From assembly GCA_033558025.1 (NCBI GenBank), contig JAUCEF010000005.1, positions 1-64,000 of the forward strand: DNA of 64,000 bases, read 5' to 3'. The notes below the pieces were generated by a model. It worked only from the letters and a program-made list of their open reading frames with translations, did no database searches and was not told the origin of the DNA. Positions 54,901 through 63,471 of the stretch are shown here, in pieces; position 1 is the first letter of the stretch; each line of letters opens with the position of its first letter. The stretch is from Phytophthora sp. 'mugwort' (lineage: Eukaryota; Oomycota; Peronosporomycetes; Peronosporales; Peronosporaceae). A program made the position numbers and the translations under genes.

Positions 54901-55400
54901 TCTTGCTTTGGGCTCCTTGGCCTTAGCAGGCGCTCTCTTCTTGCGCGTAGCCACAGATGCCTGTGTGACTGGTGTTTGCTTGGGATCTGCGCAGCAACGG
55001 AACAGCACTGTCAGCTACAACACAACGCCGTCCTCCCGCTAAAACTAACCCGCGTACTCACCGTGGGAGCGCACCGTCACGTTAGTGATATCGAGGCGCT
55101 CGTACAGCTCCTTGTCTGTTTTCACGTAGGCGAGCAGCGTATCCTCCCCGTTGAAGCAATCGACCCCTTCCTTGCCCCCCCCCCCACACGAAACTTGCGC
55201 CCGGGCATCACGTAGTTTGAGCTAAGCCAGAATACAAGCACGTCAGTTGCATATCTATCCCCACATTTAGAGGTCGCGTACTGGATCTCAAGGCCTTTCG
55301 CTGGCTTCCACATCCAGCCATCTTTCCGGAGCAGCGGCCACACCGCATTGAAAATTCATCATGAACGCCATCGCTTCTTCTTGCCGCGCGAAATGAAGAA
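51983..55400 (-). pseudogene. PiggyBac-like transposase gene, multi-exon, damaged
   Basis: N-terminus near 55343: WPLLRKDGWMWKPAKGLEIQ. A run of eleven C at 55175-55185 shifts the frame before EDTLLAYVKTDKELYERLD. An intact 75-bp intron lies at 54987-55061 (GTGAGT...GCGCAG). Another intron fits about 53844-53931. Transposase parts: FFYFLPKSFWRHVASESNRY, MSQDRFRNITRFLHFSDNED, RVAIDEGMLPSHN (first Asp), KCVMTCCATSGYCKR, RRLVIADRFYTSIPLAQQL (second Asp), YMGYVACHDQLRLQ (late Asp). An intron with GTAAGT follows; the next exon has TAG where Tyr is expected in the YYKSLF part. The C-terminus is a CX2C...CX2C zinc ribbon (CKVCSHYKPAGKKW...YCPKC). Catalytic Asp residues are there, but frameshifts and the stop disable it. 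Confidence 0.8.
54418..54640 (-). repeat. 24-bp minisatellite encoding an octapeptide repeat
   Basis: GTCAGCA/GTCAGCG words fall at 54451, 54475, 54499, 54523, 54547 and 54595, an exact 24-base register. Further matches at 54418 and 54628 are out of register. On the minus strand the ORF reads NADTDAIR, NADADAPT, NADTGEMV, SADKNTSR, NADTTGIN: an eight-residue repeat starting Asn/Ser-Ala-Asp. It lies in the N-terminal half of the PiggyBac gene. Confidence 0.85.
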
Positions 55401-55660
55401 TGAGTGGCAGCGGCAAAAGGGGGAACCGATATTTGGATATTTTCTAAAATACGGCCCCCACTTGTGCGCGGTAGTTCAAACCAAATGTTATTGACGTCCA
55501 ATATGGTAACTCTATTGTAACACGTGGACCAATCGCCCCTCGTATATATGGGAAGGGATGAAGCTTTCGTTTTGCGGAAATAAAAGCATAGTGATATCAA
55601 GTCATTCTTATGCTGACCGAACAGCATAAAACCGTGATGCAAGGCTCCGCGGCCAAAGGG

Positions 55661-55686
55661 TTAACTGAAGTCTTCCTCGCTGCGCT
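55661..55686 (+). repeat. 5' LTR of element B, right part
   Basis: After the second TTAA the sequence reads CTGAAGTCTTCCTCGCTGCG, which lines up with CTATATTCTTCCTCTACGCA after TTAA in the 3' LTR copy at 61001-61024. TGGTAGCACTTGTAGTC, the primer-binding site, starts at 55687. Confidence 0.65.
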
Positions 55687-55796
55687 TGGTAGCACTTGTA
55701 GTCAATCCTACACCTGAGTTGGAATGACTGACCCTCTGTGAGGATGGAGCATTTTTCTAACTTGGCCCAGAGTCACAAGACGGGCTTAACAAGCTG

Positions 55797-56640
55797 ATGT
55801 CTCTGTTGGGACATGAGGGCGTTCACCATCTTGCTTCGCAAGGCCCCGATGCGATCAATGCACGTCTGGAGGCTTTCTCAAACTATGAAAAAGCTCTGTT
55901 GAAGCATCTCCAACAGAAGACTTCTGCGTCGGTTGCGTCTTCGACGCATGCACCGACGACGTCGGACGGCACCTCGCGACCCATTCACGGTGAATGTAAA
56001 TACCATTGAGGGTAAGGACGGAGAGAATCGCCAGCTCTGTGTCTGCGAGGTCAAGATGGCCATGGCTTCTGCGGACAGAGCAATAGCGCATCGCGCTTGC
56101 TGTCGCTAAGCTCGGGGTCGGGCGCGAGAATGGGCACTCACGTGCCGGACGTCGGTCGACGCGGCTTTCCCCTCGTGGGATGAGCTAAAGCGCCAGCTCA
56201 TGCGAGTGTTATCGCCGCCTATCCAGGCATGTCGCGTACTATCACGCTTCCTAGCTACCCGGCAGGGTAATAAGGATGGTGGACTTTGTCCGAGAGTTGC
56301 GAACACTCATCGCAGCCATGACTACGGATCCTCTACTCGAGGCGGCCACTGCGGCCATCTTTATGGAGGGCCTCCGCATTAGTGTGGCCAGGACGGAACT
56401 CTTGCGTGTGCACTCCACCTCTTTTGATGAGGCAGTGAACGTGGCATTAAATGCCGAGTTCAACTTCAAGTCGGCGCTACTTGGGTGGGACCCCTACCAA
56501 CTCGGCAGCGGTTCTGAGCCTATGGACCTCAATTACCCTTGATTTGTCGACAGTAGACATGGCTCCGAACTTCTGAGCAGCGACGCGGCATCCGCCGATG
56601 CTTTCTCAATGGTGACGCGTCACCTGAGAGCGGGATGCCC
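55797..56640 (+). pseudogene. Element B gag
   Basis: Starts MSLLGHEGVHHLASQGPD with NARLEAFSNYEKALLKHLQQ, an N-terminal coil like the element D gag. A capsid-like frame at 56276-56542 has VDFVRELRTLIAAMTTDPLL and AATAAIFMEGLRISVARTEL. The zinc-knuckle region near 56585-56650 is damaged (HLRAGCPLRK remains). Frames change near 56010 and 56270. Confidence 0.7.
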
Positions 56641-56889
56641 CCTGCGCAAGGAACGCCAGGCTCCGTCGAGCCTATCCCCCGCCCCGACCCAGTATACGAG
56701 TCCGGCGCGGGGAAACGCCAAAACCCCAGTAGGCGCGTGGCGGCCTACTGGGGAAGAACTAAGTTCTGTTGAGCCACTGAGAGGTGATAGAGGCCAGCAG
56801 GTTTTCGTCCCGAAGAGCTCCGTGCTCATTAACACGGAATGTGTATGCAAGCCGGGCTTGCTAGTCGTCCAGGCTGTTGTCAAAGGCTT

Positions 56890-57240
56890 GGACTAGCCGT
56901 GGACCGCCCTGATTGATTCGGGAGTGTCGGGCAATTACGCTCGACGCTCCACGATAAAAGGAAGCCAGCTTTATGCTGAGGCGCTGGAGGCGCGGTTACG
57001 TACATCGTCACTGTTGGCTTAGCGACTGGGACGCCTGTCACGATGCCCAAGATCCCTGTGGATCTGGGCGTGAAGTTCTTAGACTTCGATAGCGTCGAAC
57101 GCTGTCTGGTCCTGGACCTGGATACGAAGTACGACCTCATCCTTGGCATCGCCTGGCTTGAGCGCCATGAGCCATGCATGTGGAGGTCGAAGACCTTAGG
57201 CGCTACGCGCACCTCTCCTGGCGGAGTTTTGGTGAGTCAT
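56890..57240 (+). pseudogene. Element B protease
   Basis: WTALIDSGVSGNYARR at about 56900-56946 holds the DSG motif of a retropepsin-like protease (the usual Ala after Gly is Val). LDTKYDLILGIAWLERHEP at 57118-57175 is the matching late segment, as in element D. A stop and a frame change lie between. Confidence 0.7.
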
Positions 57241-57349
57241 GAACCCTCCTTTGCTAGGAGCAGAAGCGCCTTTGGCACGGGCACTGGACCGAGTCGGTTA
57301 ATGTGCTGGATATCGGTGGTCCGAGCTACTGGACACCGATGATGCAATG

Positions 57350-57645
57350 GACGAGAGTCCTGAGCATAGCTCGAGGGCTGACCGTGGAGTGGCACGTAAC
57401 CCGCTGAGCGACGCTCGCTGCGATAACGAGCCACCCTGCATGCCATAGAATGGCGTGGTCGGCCAAGTGCCGAGGCATCATGGACGGATCCCTGGTGACG
57501 CGCGTGGAGCGGCACGTAACTCGCTGAGCGGTGAACGCCAAGATGGCGCAGACCTGCTGCGTTCCAATATTGGCACGGTCGGCCGCATCTTGGGCATGGC
57601 CCTACTGATGCGAGTGGAGGAGCACGTGATTTACTGAACGATAAA
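57350..57645. repeat. Three imperfect ~115-bp tandem units
   Basis: GTGGAGTGGCACGTAACCCG at 57381, GTGGAGCGGCACGTAACTCG at 57503 and GTGGAGGAGCACGTGATTTA at 57614 each start a similar stretch ending in CTGAGCG or CTGAACG. The spacers share GGTCGGCC and a GGGCAT/GAGGCAT word. It fills the linker after the protease where RT would be expected. Confidence 0.65.
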
Positions 57646-57849
57646 CAGCAGTCCTTCGGATATCGCCGGAGACATCGAGGCTCCGTTGGAGCGAGACGAG
57701 ATGATGACACCTGACGACGACATCGTCGTAATCATGATGGCCTATCAGAGACGTACGGCCTCAATGAAGAGTAGGCAGCGATGCAGATTGCTAGCTGCGA
57801 GACGCACGGCGTCGGCGCTGACATAAGAATTGTCTAGCGTTGAAGATAG

Positions 57850-58137
57850 CGACCAGCTATACACGCTTGTGAATGGAGTGACGAGGGTGGTTGATGGTGA
57901 CGTCAGCCTCGAGGCTATTCCCGCCGTAGACGCTCTGTTGGAGCTGGATGAAGAACCAAAAGGTGTTGTGGCTCGAGTCTTTTCCAGGGTGGAACAGATA
58001 AGCTGTTGAACAAGAAAGTTTTTGAGAACACCCCGTGATGTGAGGCAGCACGCCACGAGTGAAGTCCAACGACAAATGCCTGAGTTGACGCGACGACAAT
58101 CGCTGACGTACGGGTCCACAGTTTTAATGGGGAAGAG
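57850..58137 (+). other. Element B 3' internal end with polypurine tract
   Basis: From about 58005 (GTTGAACAAGAAAG) to AATGGGGAAGAG the sequence matches 60515-60655 upstream of the other LTR copy. The purine run directly before TGTAACGGGG at 58138 is the expected plus-strand primer. Confidence 0.65.
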
Positions 58138-58204
58138 TGTAACGGGGTTACACGTACCAGAGATACTAAGGTGTGTGGCACCAAGTGATGTGAACACACA
58201 TTAA
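58138..58204 (+). repeat. Truncated 3' LTR of element B
   Basis: First 67 bases of the element B LTR (TGTAACGGGGTTACACGTAC...), cut off near CACACATTAA, where RNase H coding sequence begins. Confidence 0.75.
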
Positions 58205-58212
58205 TAACTCGT

Positions 58213-58860
58213 GTAAACATGCGTCACTCCGCACCGCGACTCAGTCGCCTCATCTCTCACGGAGAACGGCCAGGTGGCTCTCATTCTTTGCGGAATATAA
58301 CTTCGAGGTGAAGTACAAGCTAGGAAAGCAGAATGCTTTTGCTGATGCGCTGTCGCGCAACCTGATTATAAGCTTGCTCATGTCACGTCGCTGGCGTCGT
58401 CCGTGACGGATCTGATCCGCGCATAGTATGCGCGAGATGATATGTGCGTGACGCTGCTACGGTCTCTTGGGAGCAAGGGGTTTGAAGACTCGGACAAGAA
58501 ATTGTCGTCGCGATTGCGCGTGAGGCTACGTTGCTACTCATTGGGTGCGGGCCTGCTGTAGTATAGCACCGATTCGAGGGAAACGTCACGCGTAGTAGTC
58601 CCTCATGATGAGGATTCGAAGTATCGCATCCTCTATGAGGTCCATGACACTGCGCTTAGCGGGAATCTCGGTCGGGAGAGGACCTACAGCTCTGTGAGCA
58701 CCCACTACTGGTGGCCCAAGCGGTATAAGTGGACGAGTACATATGTGCGCACGTGTGAGAGTTGTTAAAGGATGAAACCTTCGCCGCATGCGGCTGCGCC
58801 GTTGGCCAGCTTGCCTTACCCTTCGGGGTGTTGGCAGTCCATAAAATTGGTCTTTGGGTT
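58213..58860 (+). pseudogene. Gypsy RNase H end and integrase zinc finger
   Basis: AEYNFEVKYKLGKQNAFADA (about 58288-58345) is the RNase H end. The integrase part has VVPHDEDSKYRILYEVHDTA, LSGNLGRERTY, HYWWPKRYKWTSTYVRTCES and a stop where the last Cys context should continue (CESC then TAA). In the first zinc-ligand pair the second position reads Asn (SGN) where His is usual. The order of parts is wrong for element B, since it follows an LTR fragment, so it is a separate remnant. Confidence 0.75.
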
Positions 58861-59047
58861 CGGCCTCCACGACCTTAAATGGTCCGATGGAACGCGGGCG
58901 CAGCTTCGTCTTGAAGACCGCTGAAACTGCTTGTCTAGGTAGGTTCTGAGCATATAATAAAACCAGGTTCCCGACCTCAAACCTTTCTACATTGCATCTG
59001 CCTCTTGTATCCACATGCTCCTTTTGAACATCTTGACTCTCAGCCAT
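58830..59047 (-). pseudogene. Gypsy integrase C-terminal fragment, inverted
   Basis: Starts MAESQDVQKEHVDTRGR, then RFEVGNLVLLYAQNLPRQAV and FKTKLRPRSIGPFKVVEAEP. This is the integrase C-terminal GPF/Y-like region. It abuts the plus-strand integrase finger head to head near 58850, so a rearrangement joins two opposite integrase pieces. Confidence 0.75.
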
Positions 59048-59049
59048 AG

Positions 59050-59287
59050 GTTAATGGACTTGTCTTAAGCCTCAAGCCAAGTCTCTGTCCTAAGTGCGAT
59101 TCGTACCTAAAGATGTCCCTCGCTAAGTGTGATTCATACCTAACTGTGTTTCTCGCCTAACTGCGATCCGTACCTAATGATGTGTCTCTCTTATAGGTAC
59201 GATCCATACCTAGTCTATGGCCGTCCCATATTCGTGTGGCCACACCAACTGGTCATGGGCCATCCATCAGGAACACGCCCCATTACA
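59050..59287 (-). repeat. Partial LTR of element D family
   Basis: The right end reads CATCAGGAACACGCCCCATTACA, as at 22268, and the CCTAAGTGCGATTCGTACCTAA-type units recur four times. The U5 half with the hairpins is missing. Confidence 0.75.
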
Positions 59288-59293
59288 CTTTGA

Positions 59294-59349
59294 TCAAAAG
59301 CGTCTACGACGTCAGGGCTGTCTTGCCCAGATGTCGTAGACGCTTTTGA
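59294..59349. repeat. 17-bp-arm foldback beside LTR
   Basis: TCAAAAGCGTCTACGAC at 59294-59310 pairs perfectly with 59333-59349; the loop holds a weaker second stem. It starts seven bases after the LTR end. Confidence 0.88.
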
Positions 59350-60586
59350 CCAGAACGATCAGCGCTCCGCGAGCCAGCGACTGAATCGCCGGTCGCTTCG
59401 CGCTTCCCACCAATAGGCAGGGGAGCTGGAGGGTCGACAGCTGAGCTCAAGCTGTGACCTTGGGCTACAGCATCCGAAGACCCACGTAGGTGGGAGTGCG
59501 CAGAGCTCGCGGGGGCGTGGTGAATGGGTCCATAGGACCGAAGTCGGCAGTTCGCAGGCAGTTGGCGACTTGCATTTAGCTTTGCGAATGCAAACATGAC
59601 GTGACGCTCGACACGAGCGTCAACCTCAACGAAGCTAGCTCGGAGAGCAACCAAAGAAGAGCGCTTCTTGTGCTGCTGCACCTAACGCCTAAACTGAGCG
59701 TCATATTCATGCACCAGCACACCCGGAGAGAGAACGGAGATGGTCCGCATTGGGAGTACGAAAATTCCGCTTGCCTGGCGCGAAGGCGTAGTCGATAATC
59801 GTCGACTGATACCTCGTGAGGTCCCAAGAACCGAGCTAGGAGAGCTGCATTGTCGTACACCTGCTCCGCAGTATCAGCCGCCGGACCGATCACATATGTG
59901 CTCAGGACAGCGTCCCGCGCGGCGTCCAAAGGACTGCGAGGCTGGAAACCATACTTGACAAGAGCATTCAGAATTGGCCGGGTCACGGGCTGTTGAATGG
60001 GCGGCCTACCCATAAGCTGTTGCTCTTGATTCTCAACCTCGTTGTTCGAGATGAGCCCCACTCCCATGGATGTGTCGACATCGCTTGCGGGTATATTGTG
60101 ACTCGCCCTCAACGTGGACACAGCTGGTTTATGTTTTGGGAACGGGATGGGCGTGCGCAGCGTATGCTGCTCGGTTTCCTGACCCTCCTCATCTTCGGAC
60201 ACAAGCGGGTCGGACCCGTAGTCGACCGCCCCACCCTCTTCGTCGTAGTCGAACAGCATCTCTCGCGCATATCGAGGGCGTGGCTGTCGATCCATCAGAC
60301 CGTCCGGCGACTTGTGTTGACAAAGCTCAAGGTGGCGTACCGCCACAGAACTCTTGGCTTGGGCGCGTAGCGAAGCCGGAGACGCTTCGTCAGAGGGTGC
60401 ACTAGGTGCTGGCGAGTAGTTTGGGCTTCGCCCGGACGATTGAGATGGTGTATGTTGCCGCTGGTCGAAGGACCGAAAAGTGTTCTGGCCCGAGGCCATC
60501 CACAGTTGAGCGGGTAAGCTCGTTGAGCAAGATAGTTCTTGAGAACACCCCGTAATGTGGGGCGACACGCCACGAGTGAAGTCCAA
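59304..60586 (-). pseudogene. Antisense ORF upstream of the element B 3' LTR
   Basis: From ATG 60295 the minus strand reads MDRQPRPRYAREMLFDYDEE, VDYGSDPLVSEDEEGQE, then NALVKYGFQPRSPLDAARDA and DNAALLARFLGPHEVSVDDY down to about 59770. The second piece at 59304-59681 (after a frameshift) has VERHVMFAFAKLNASRQLPA. An acidic N-terminus and helical body look gag-like, but no knuckle is seen. It runs against the LTR that lies 70 bases beyond its upstream end, as does the 14293-15690 ORF relative to element D. Confidence 0.5.
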
Positions 60587-60655
60587 CGACTAAGGCCTGA
60601 GTTGACGCGGTGACAAGCGTGGACGTACGTGTCTACAATCTTGATGGGGGGAGAG

Positions 60656-61026
60656 TGTGACGGGGTTACACGTACCAGAGGTACCAAGGTGTGTGGCACA
60701 CTAAGTGGTTTGCATACACATCCACAGAAAGCAGTATTCAGTACTGAAAAGATAACAAGAGTCAGTAGGGGGCTTCACAGCCACTAGTTATGAATTTGAT
60801 TAGGTTTTAATATGCTAGATAGTGAGACTTATACATGTAGGACAAAGGCGGCTCTGCAGTGAGTGAGAGAAATATAGTCAGTTCTCATTTGGAAACAAAG
60901 AGTTAATTAGCCTTGTGAAGGTCGTGGTTACTCTTGGAATCCCTAGATTGCGATCGACAGGACTCACACTTGTTCTGGGTATAGAACGAAGGTCACCGAC
61001 CTTAACTATATTCTTCCTCTACGCAA
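60656..61026 (+). repeat. 3' LTR of element B
   Basis: Preceded by the purine tract TTGATGGGGGGAGAG. Starts TGTGACGGGGTTACACG and ends TTCCTCTACGCA, giving TG...CA ends. It keeps the intact TTAA (61002-61005) into which PiggyBac went in the other copy. Confidence 0.75.
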
Positions 61027-61180
61027 AGCTACTGCAGCCCTGCTGCATCCCGAGTCTTCGCCAGAGTTTGATATAGGTTTTCAGCTCTTCAACACTCCCC
61101 TTGAAGTCCACTGCTTCGGAGTCGACGTTCTCTGCCAGGTAGCGCTTCTGTATGTCGTCCTCGTCGGACATATCACTCAT
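61019..61180 (-). CDS. Small acidic ORF, probable gene remnant cut by LTR
   Basis: 53 residues from ATG 61180: MSDMSDEDDIQKRYLAENVD and EAVDFKGSVEELKTYIKLWR, ending CSSFA-stop. The last two to three codons lie in the LTR end, so the insertion probably cut off a longer protein. Composition (acidic start, amphipathic helix) is coding-like. I do not recognise the family. Confidence 0.4.
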   Translation of the reverse strand: MSDMSDEDDIQKRYLAENVDSEAVDFKGSVEELKTYIKLWRRLGMQQGCSSFA

Positions 61181-61399
61181 TCTCTTCAGTTTATTCCTCG
61201 GAGATGCCAGCGTAGGCGGGATTCTTCACGAAACGAAGAACTACTACGTCTTAAACTCAGACCCCATTGACAGTCTTATCGTGCGCATTTTGTCAACATT
61301 GGCTTAATCGGTGCTCTCCTAACTACGCAACACGGTCTCACGTTTGAACCGTGAGCTCACTTCACGGTCGCGGTTAGATCTGGGGCAACGGCGACCAAA

Positions 61400-61446
61400 A
61401 TGGATGGCGATATGGTCGATCAGCAGCTGGGAATGGAAAATACAGC
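61400..61446 (+). other. Possible 5' coding exon, divergent from the small ORF
   Basis: ATG 61400 gives MDGDMVDQQLGMENTA followed at once by GTAAGT and a pyrimidine-rich stretch with CTCTCTCTAG at about 61470-61480. This looks like a short first exon and intron, but no downstream exon is found. Confidence 0.25.
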
Positions 61447-61480
61447 GTAAGTGCAGTCTCTCCTCCTCTTCTCTCTCTAG

Positions 61481-62200
61481 TCTTCATTAGCTTCGTATAA
61501 TGTTGGATTTTGAAGTGCAATCCCATCTACAAGCCCAGGACAACGACGAGAGCTGAGTGACACCGTAATTGGCTCGCTAGTGCAGCGCTCAGTGGGAGGG
61601 TGCTACGTTTCGGTGTCATCAGGGAGGTGGCGGCCAAGTTTCGAGTGGACCGGCGACTATATCAAGGGTGTGGAAGAGGGCGAAGGCGGGTGAAGCCAAG
61701 ACTGATCGGTTTTGTGCGCTGACTCCCGTCGTCACGCTCGCGGATGAAAACCTGTCGGTCAAGCTGGAAACGCTGCGGTGAGAAACACACCAGACCGCTA
61801 GTCTCACTGGAGCCCAGTTTTGCACAAGCTTCAGTGCAAATCACACCTTCTTAAACGCACCACTTAAATCTCGGTTGGTGCAAAAGAGTTAAATACTGAA
61901 CTTAGCTTTCGCCAACACAAGGCAAAACACATCTTATGCATAATTACATGCAATATTCATTTTAATAGTTCATCGGACAACAGACCGACAGAAACAAAGA
62001 ACACAAAAAGCGTTGCAGTTATGTGTTTTGCAGCTCTTTGGCGGATTTGATGCTGTGAAGTGCCTCTGTTCAGCAGAGGGCTAGGTGTCCTCGTTTAGCT
62101 GCACGAGCAACAACGTTTTAGCAAATTTGTAGCTACTCAAATCGCTCGATTTTCACTGGTCTAAACGGATTCTTGCACTGCCGCCGGAACTACCTCCCCC
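61481..62200. other. Unassigned region before the transposase
   Basis: No supported gene. A CGCACCAC word near 61858-61865 has a weak inverted counterpart (GGGTGCGG) near 63340 beyond the transposase and could be part of degraded terminal repeats. Short ORFs at 61619-61844 show no domain. Confidence 0.4.
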
Positions 62201-62294
62201 ACATCGTTTGCCCGTTTGGCGCGCATTGAGACGCCATTCGGGCAATCGTGAAGAGAGGACTAGTATAATACGGCGGTACCGTGCTGTACGCCAA

Positions 62295-63300
62295 ATGACC
62301 TTCTCTATCGATATTCGGTGTCATGCTATTGTCCTTGTCTATGTTTACAACGTGGACATGAGCACGGTGAGCATAGTCTTAGGGATGTCGTTGCGCAGCT
62401 TAGAGCGCTGGTACCAACTCTTTAGGAAAACCGGAAATGTTTCAAGCCACCAGCAACGCAGGAACAATACCTCAAGATGGCCTGCAGACGAAGTGTACAT
62501 TTGCCAAGGAGTATGTTAAAGTTAACTCGTGCTTTTACTTCGAGGAGCTGCGGCTCGAACTACGAGCTAAGTTTCCTAGCCTGCACGACCTGTCGGACTC
62601 AACAAATTGCCGCGCGCTGCGGTTCGATCTGCGGGGTCACGCGCAAGGTTCTGACGAAACGAGCCAGCGAGAGTCTTCCACAAGAGCGCGAGAGTATGCC
62701 CGACGCTTGCTACCATACTACAGCGGGCCTGACCAGTTAGTGTTTGTCAATGAGACTTCAAAGGATGCGAGATAAGTTGTAATTACGCGTTCATATTTCT
62801 TTACAATACTAATGAATGCTTCAACTTAGATATATGCTCCACAAGTACGGGTGGTCTACTCGTAATACTTCTGCAACCGCAACTCTCCCTTTTGTTAGCA
62901 GGGGAAGCCGCGTATCGGTGCTTGCTGCACTCGATATGACTGGGTTTTTTGCGTGGGGTAATGTGGAGGACACGCTCACGCGACAGTGTTTCCACGACAC
63001 CTTCAAGACAAAGATATTGCCTTTCCTGAACCCATGGTCACTACCGAGATCGATTGTGGTCGTGGATACTGCGAAGATCCATATGTATAAGGAGCCCCAG
63101 GATATGCTCAGCTCAACTGGTGCATTGCTCTTCTTTCTACCACCTTAGTCGCCAGACCTCAATCCATTTTGAGGTAGCCTTTTCGCTGTTGAAGCGGCGG
63201 ATCCAGCGCCACGGAGAAGCAGCTTTCCGTCAAGATCCTCTCGCCGTTCTCAAGGTCGCAATGTATTGGTGCACACGTAACACGCAAACAGGAATTAACT
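62295..63300 (+). pseudogene. Tc1/IS630-like DDE transposase, inactive
   Basis: N-terminal HTH from ATG 62295 (MTFSIDIRCHAIVLVYVYNV, then VLGMSLRSLERWYQLFRKTG). After a frameshift near 62480: EELRLELRAKFPSLHDLSD, then RRLLPYYSGPDQLVFVNETS. Relatives have Asp in FVDETS; here it is Asn (codon 62749-62751). A 58-bp intron (62772-62829) keeps its TTAG acceptor, but its donor reads ATAAGT instead of GTAAGT. The second part has RNTSATATLPFVSRGSRVSV, MTGFFAWGNVEDTLTRQCFH, VVVDTAKIHMYKEP (second Asp kept), then a TAG inside PPYSPDLNP at 63147-63149, and LLKRRIQRHGEAAF. Catalysis is lost. Confidence 0.85.
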
Positions 63301-63471
63301 AGCTGGAGAGAATTTATATCACCACTGTGGGTGCGGTGTAAACAAGCTTTCGATTAAGATCACAAGTTAATAACTGCACTTCATGCTGCGTAGTTTCTAT
63401 TGTCTTGTTAGCGGTGATCAATATCCTCCATGTCGACCTCTGGGTCCGGAATGGCGTTATTGGATGGCGCT

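Larger units (their letters stand above)
51505..55660 (-). mobile_element. PiggyBac-like transposon inserted in an LTR
   Basis: About 4.16 kb flanked by TTAA at 51501-51504 and 55661-55664, the PiggyBac target duplication. Terminal repeats pair: CCCCTTGGCCGCAGAGG at the left end and, reverse complemented, CCCTTTGGCCGCGGAGCC at the right end. A subterminal palindrome (51548-51574) lies near the left end. The transposase is on the minus strand. Confidence 0.85.

Noticed and set aside
57237..57710. A 157-codon minus-strand frame over the element B linker.
   Set aside because: It follows the imperfect 115-bp repeats and has no domain; probably a shadow.
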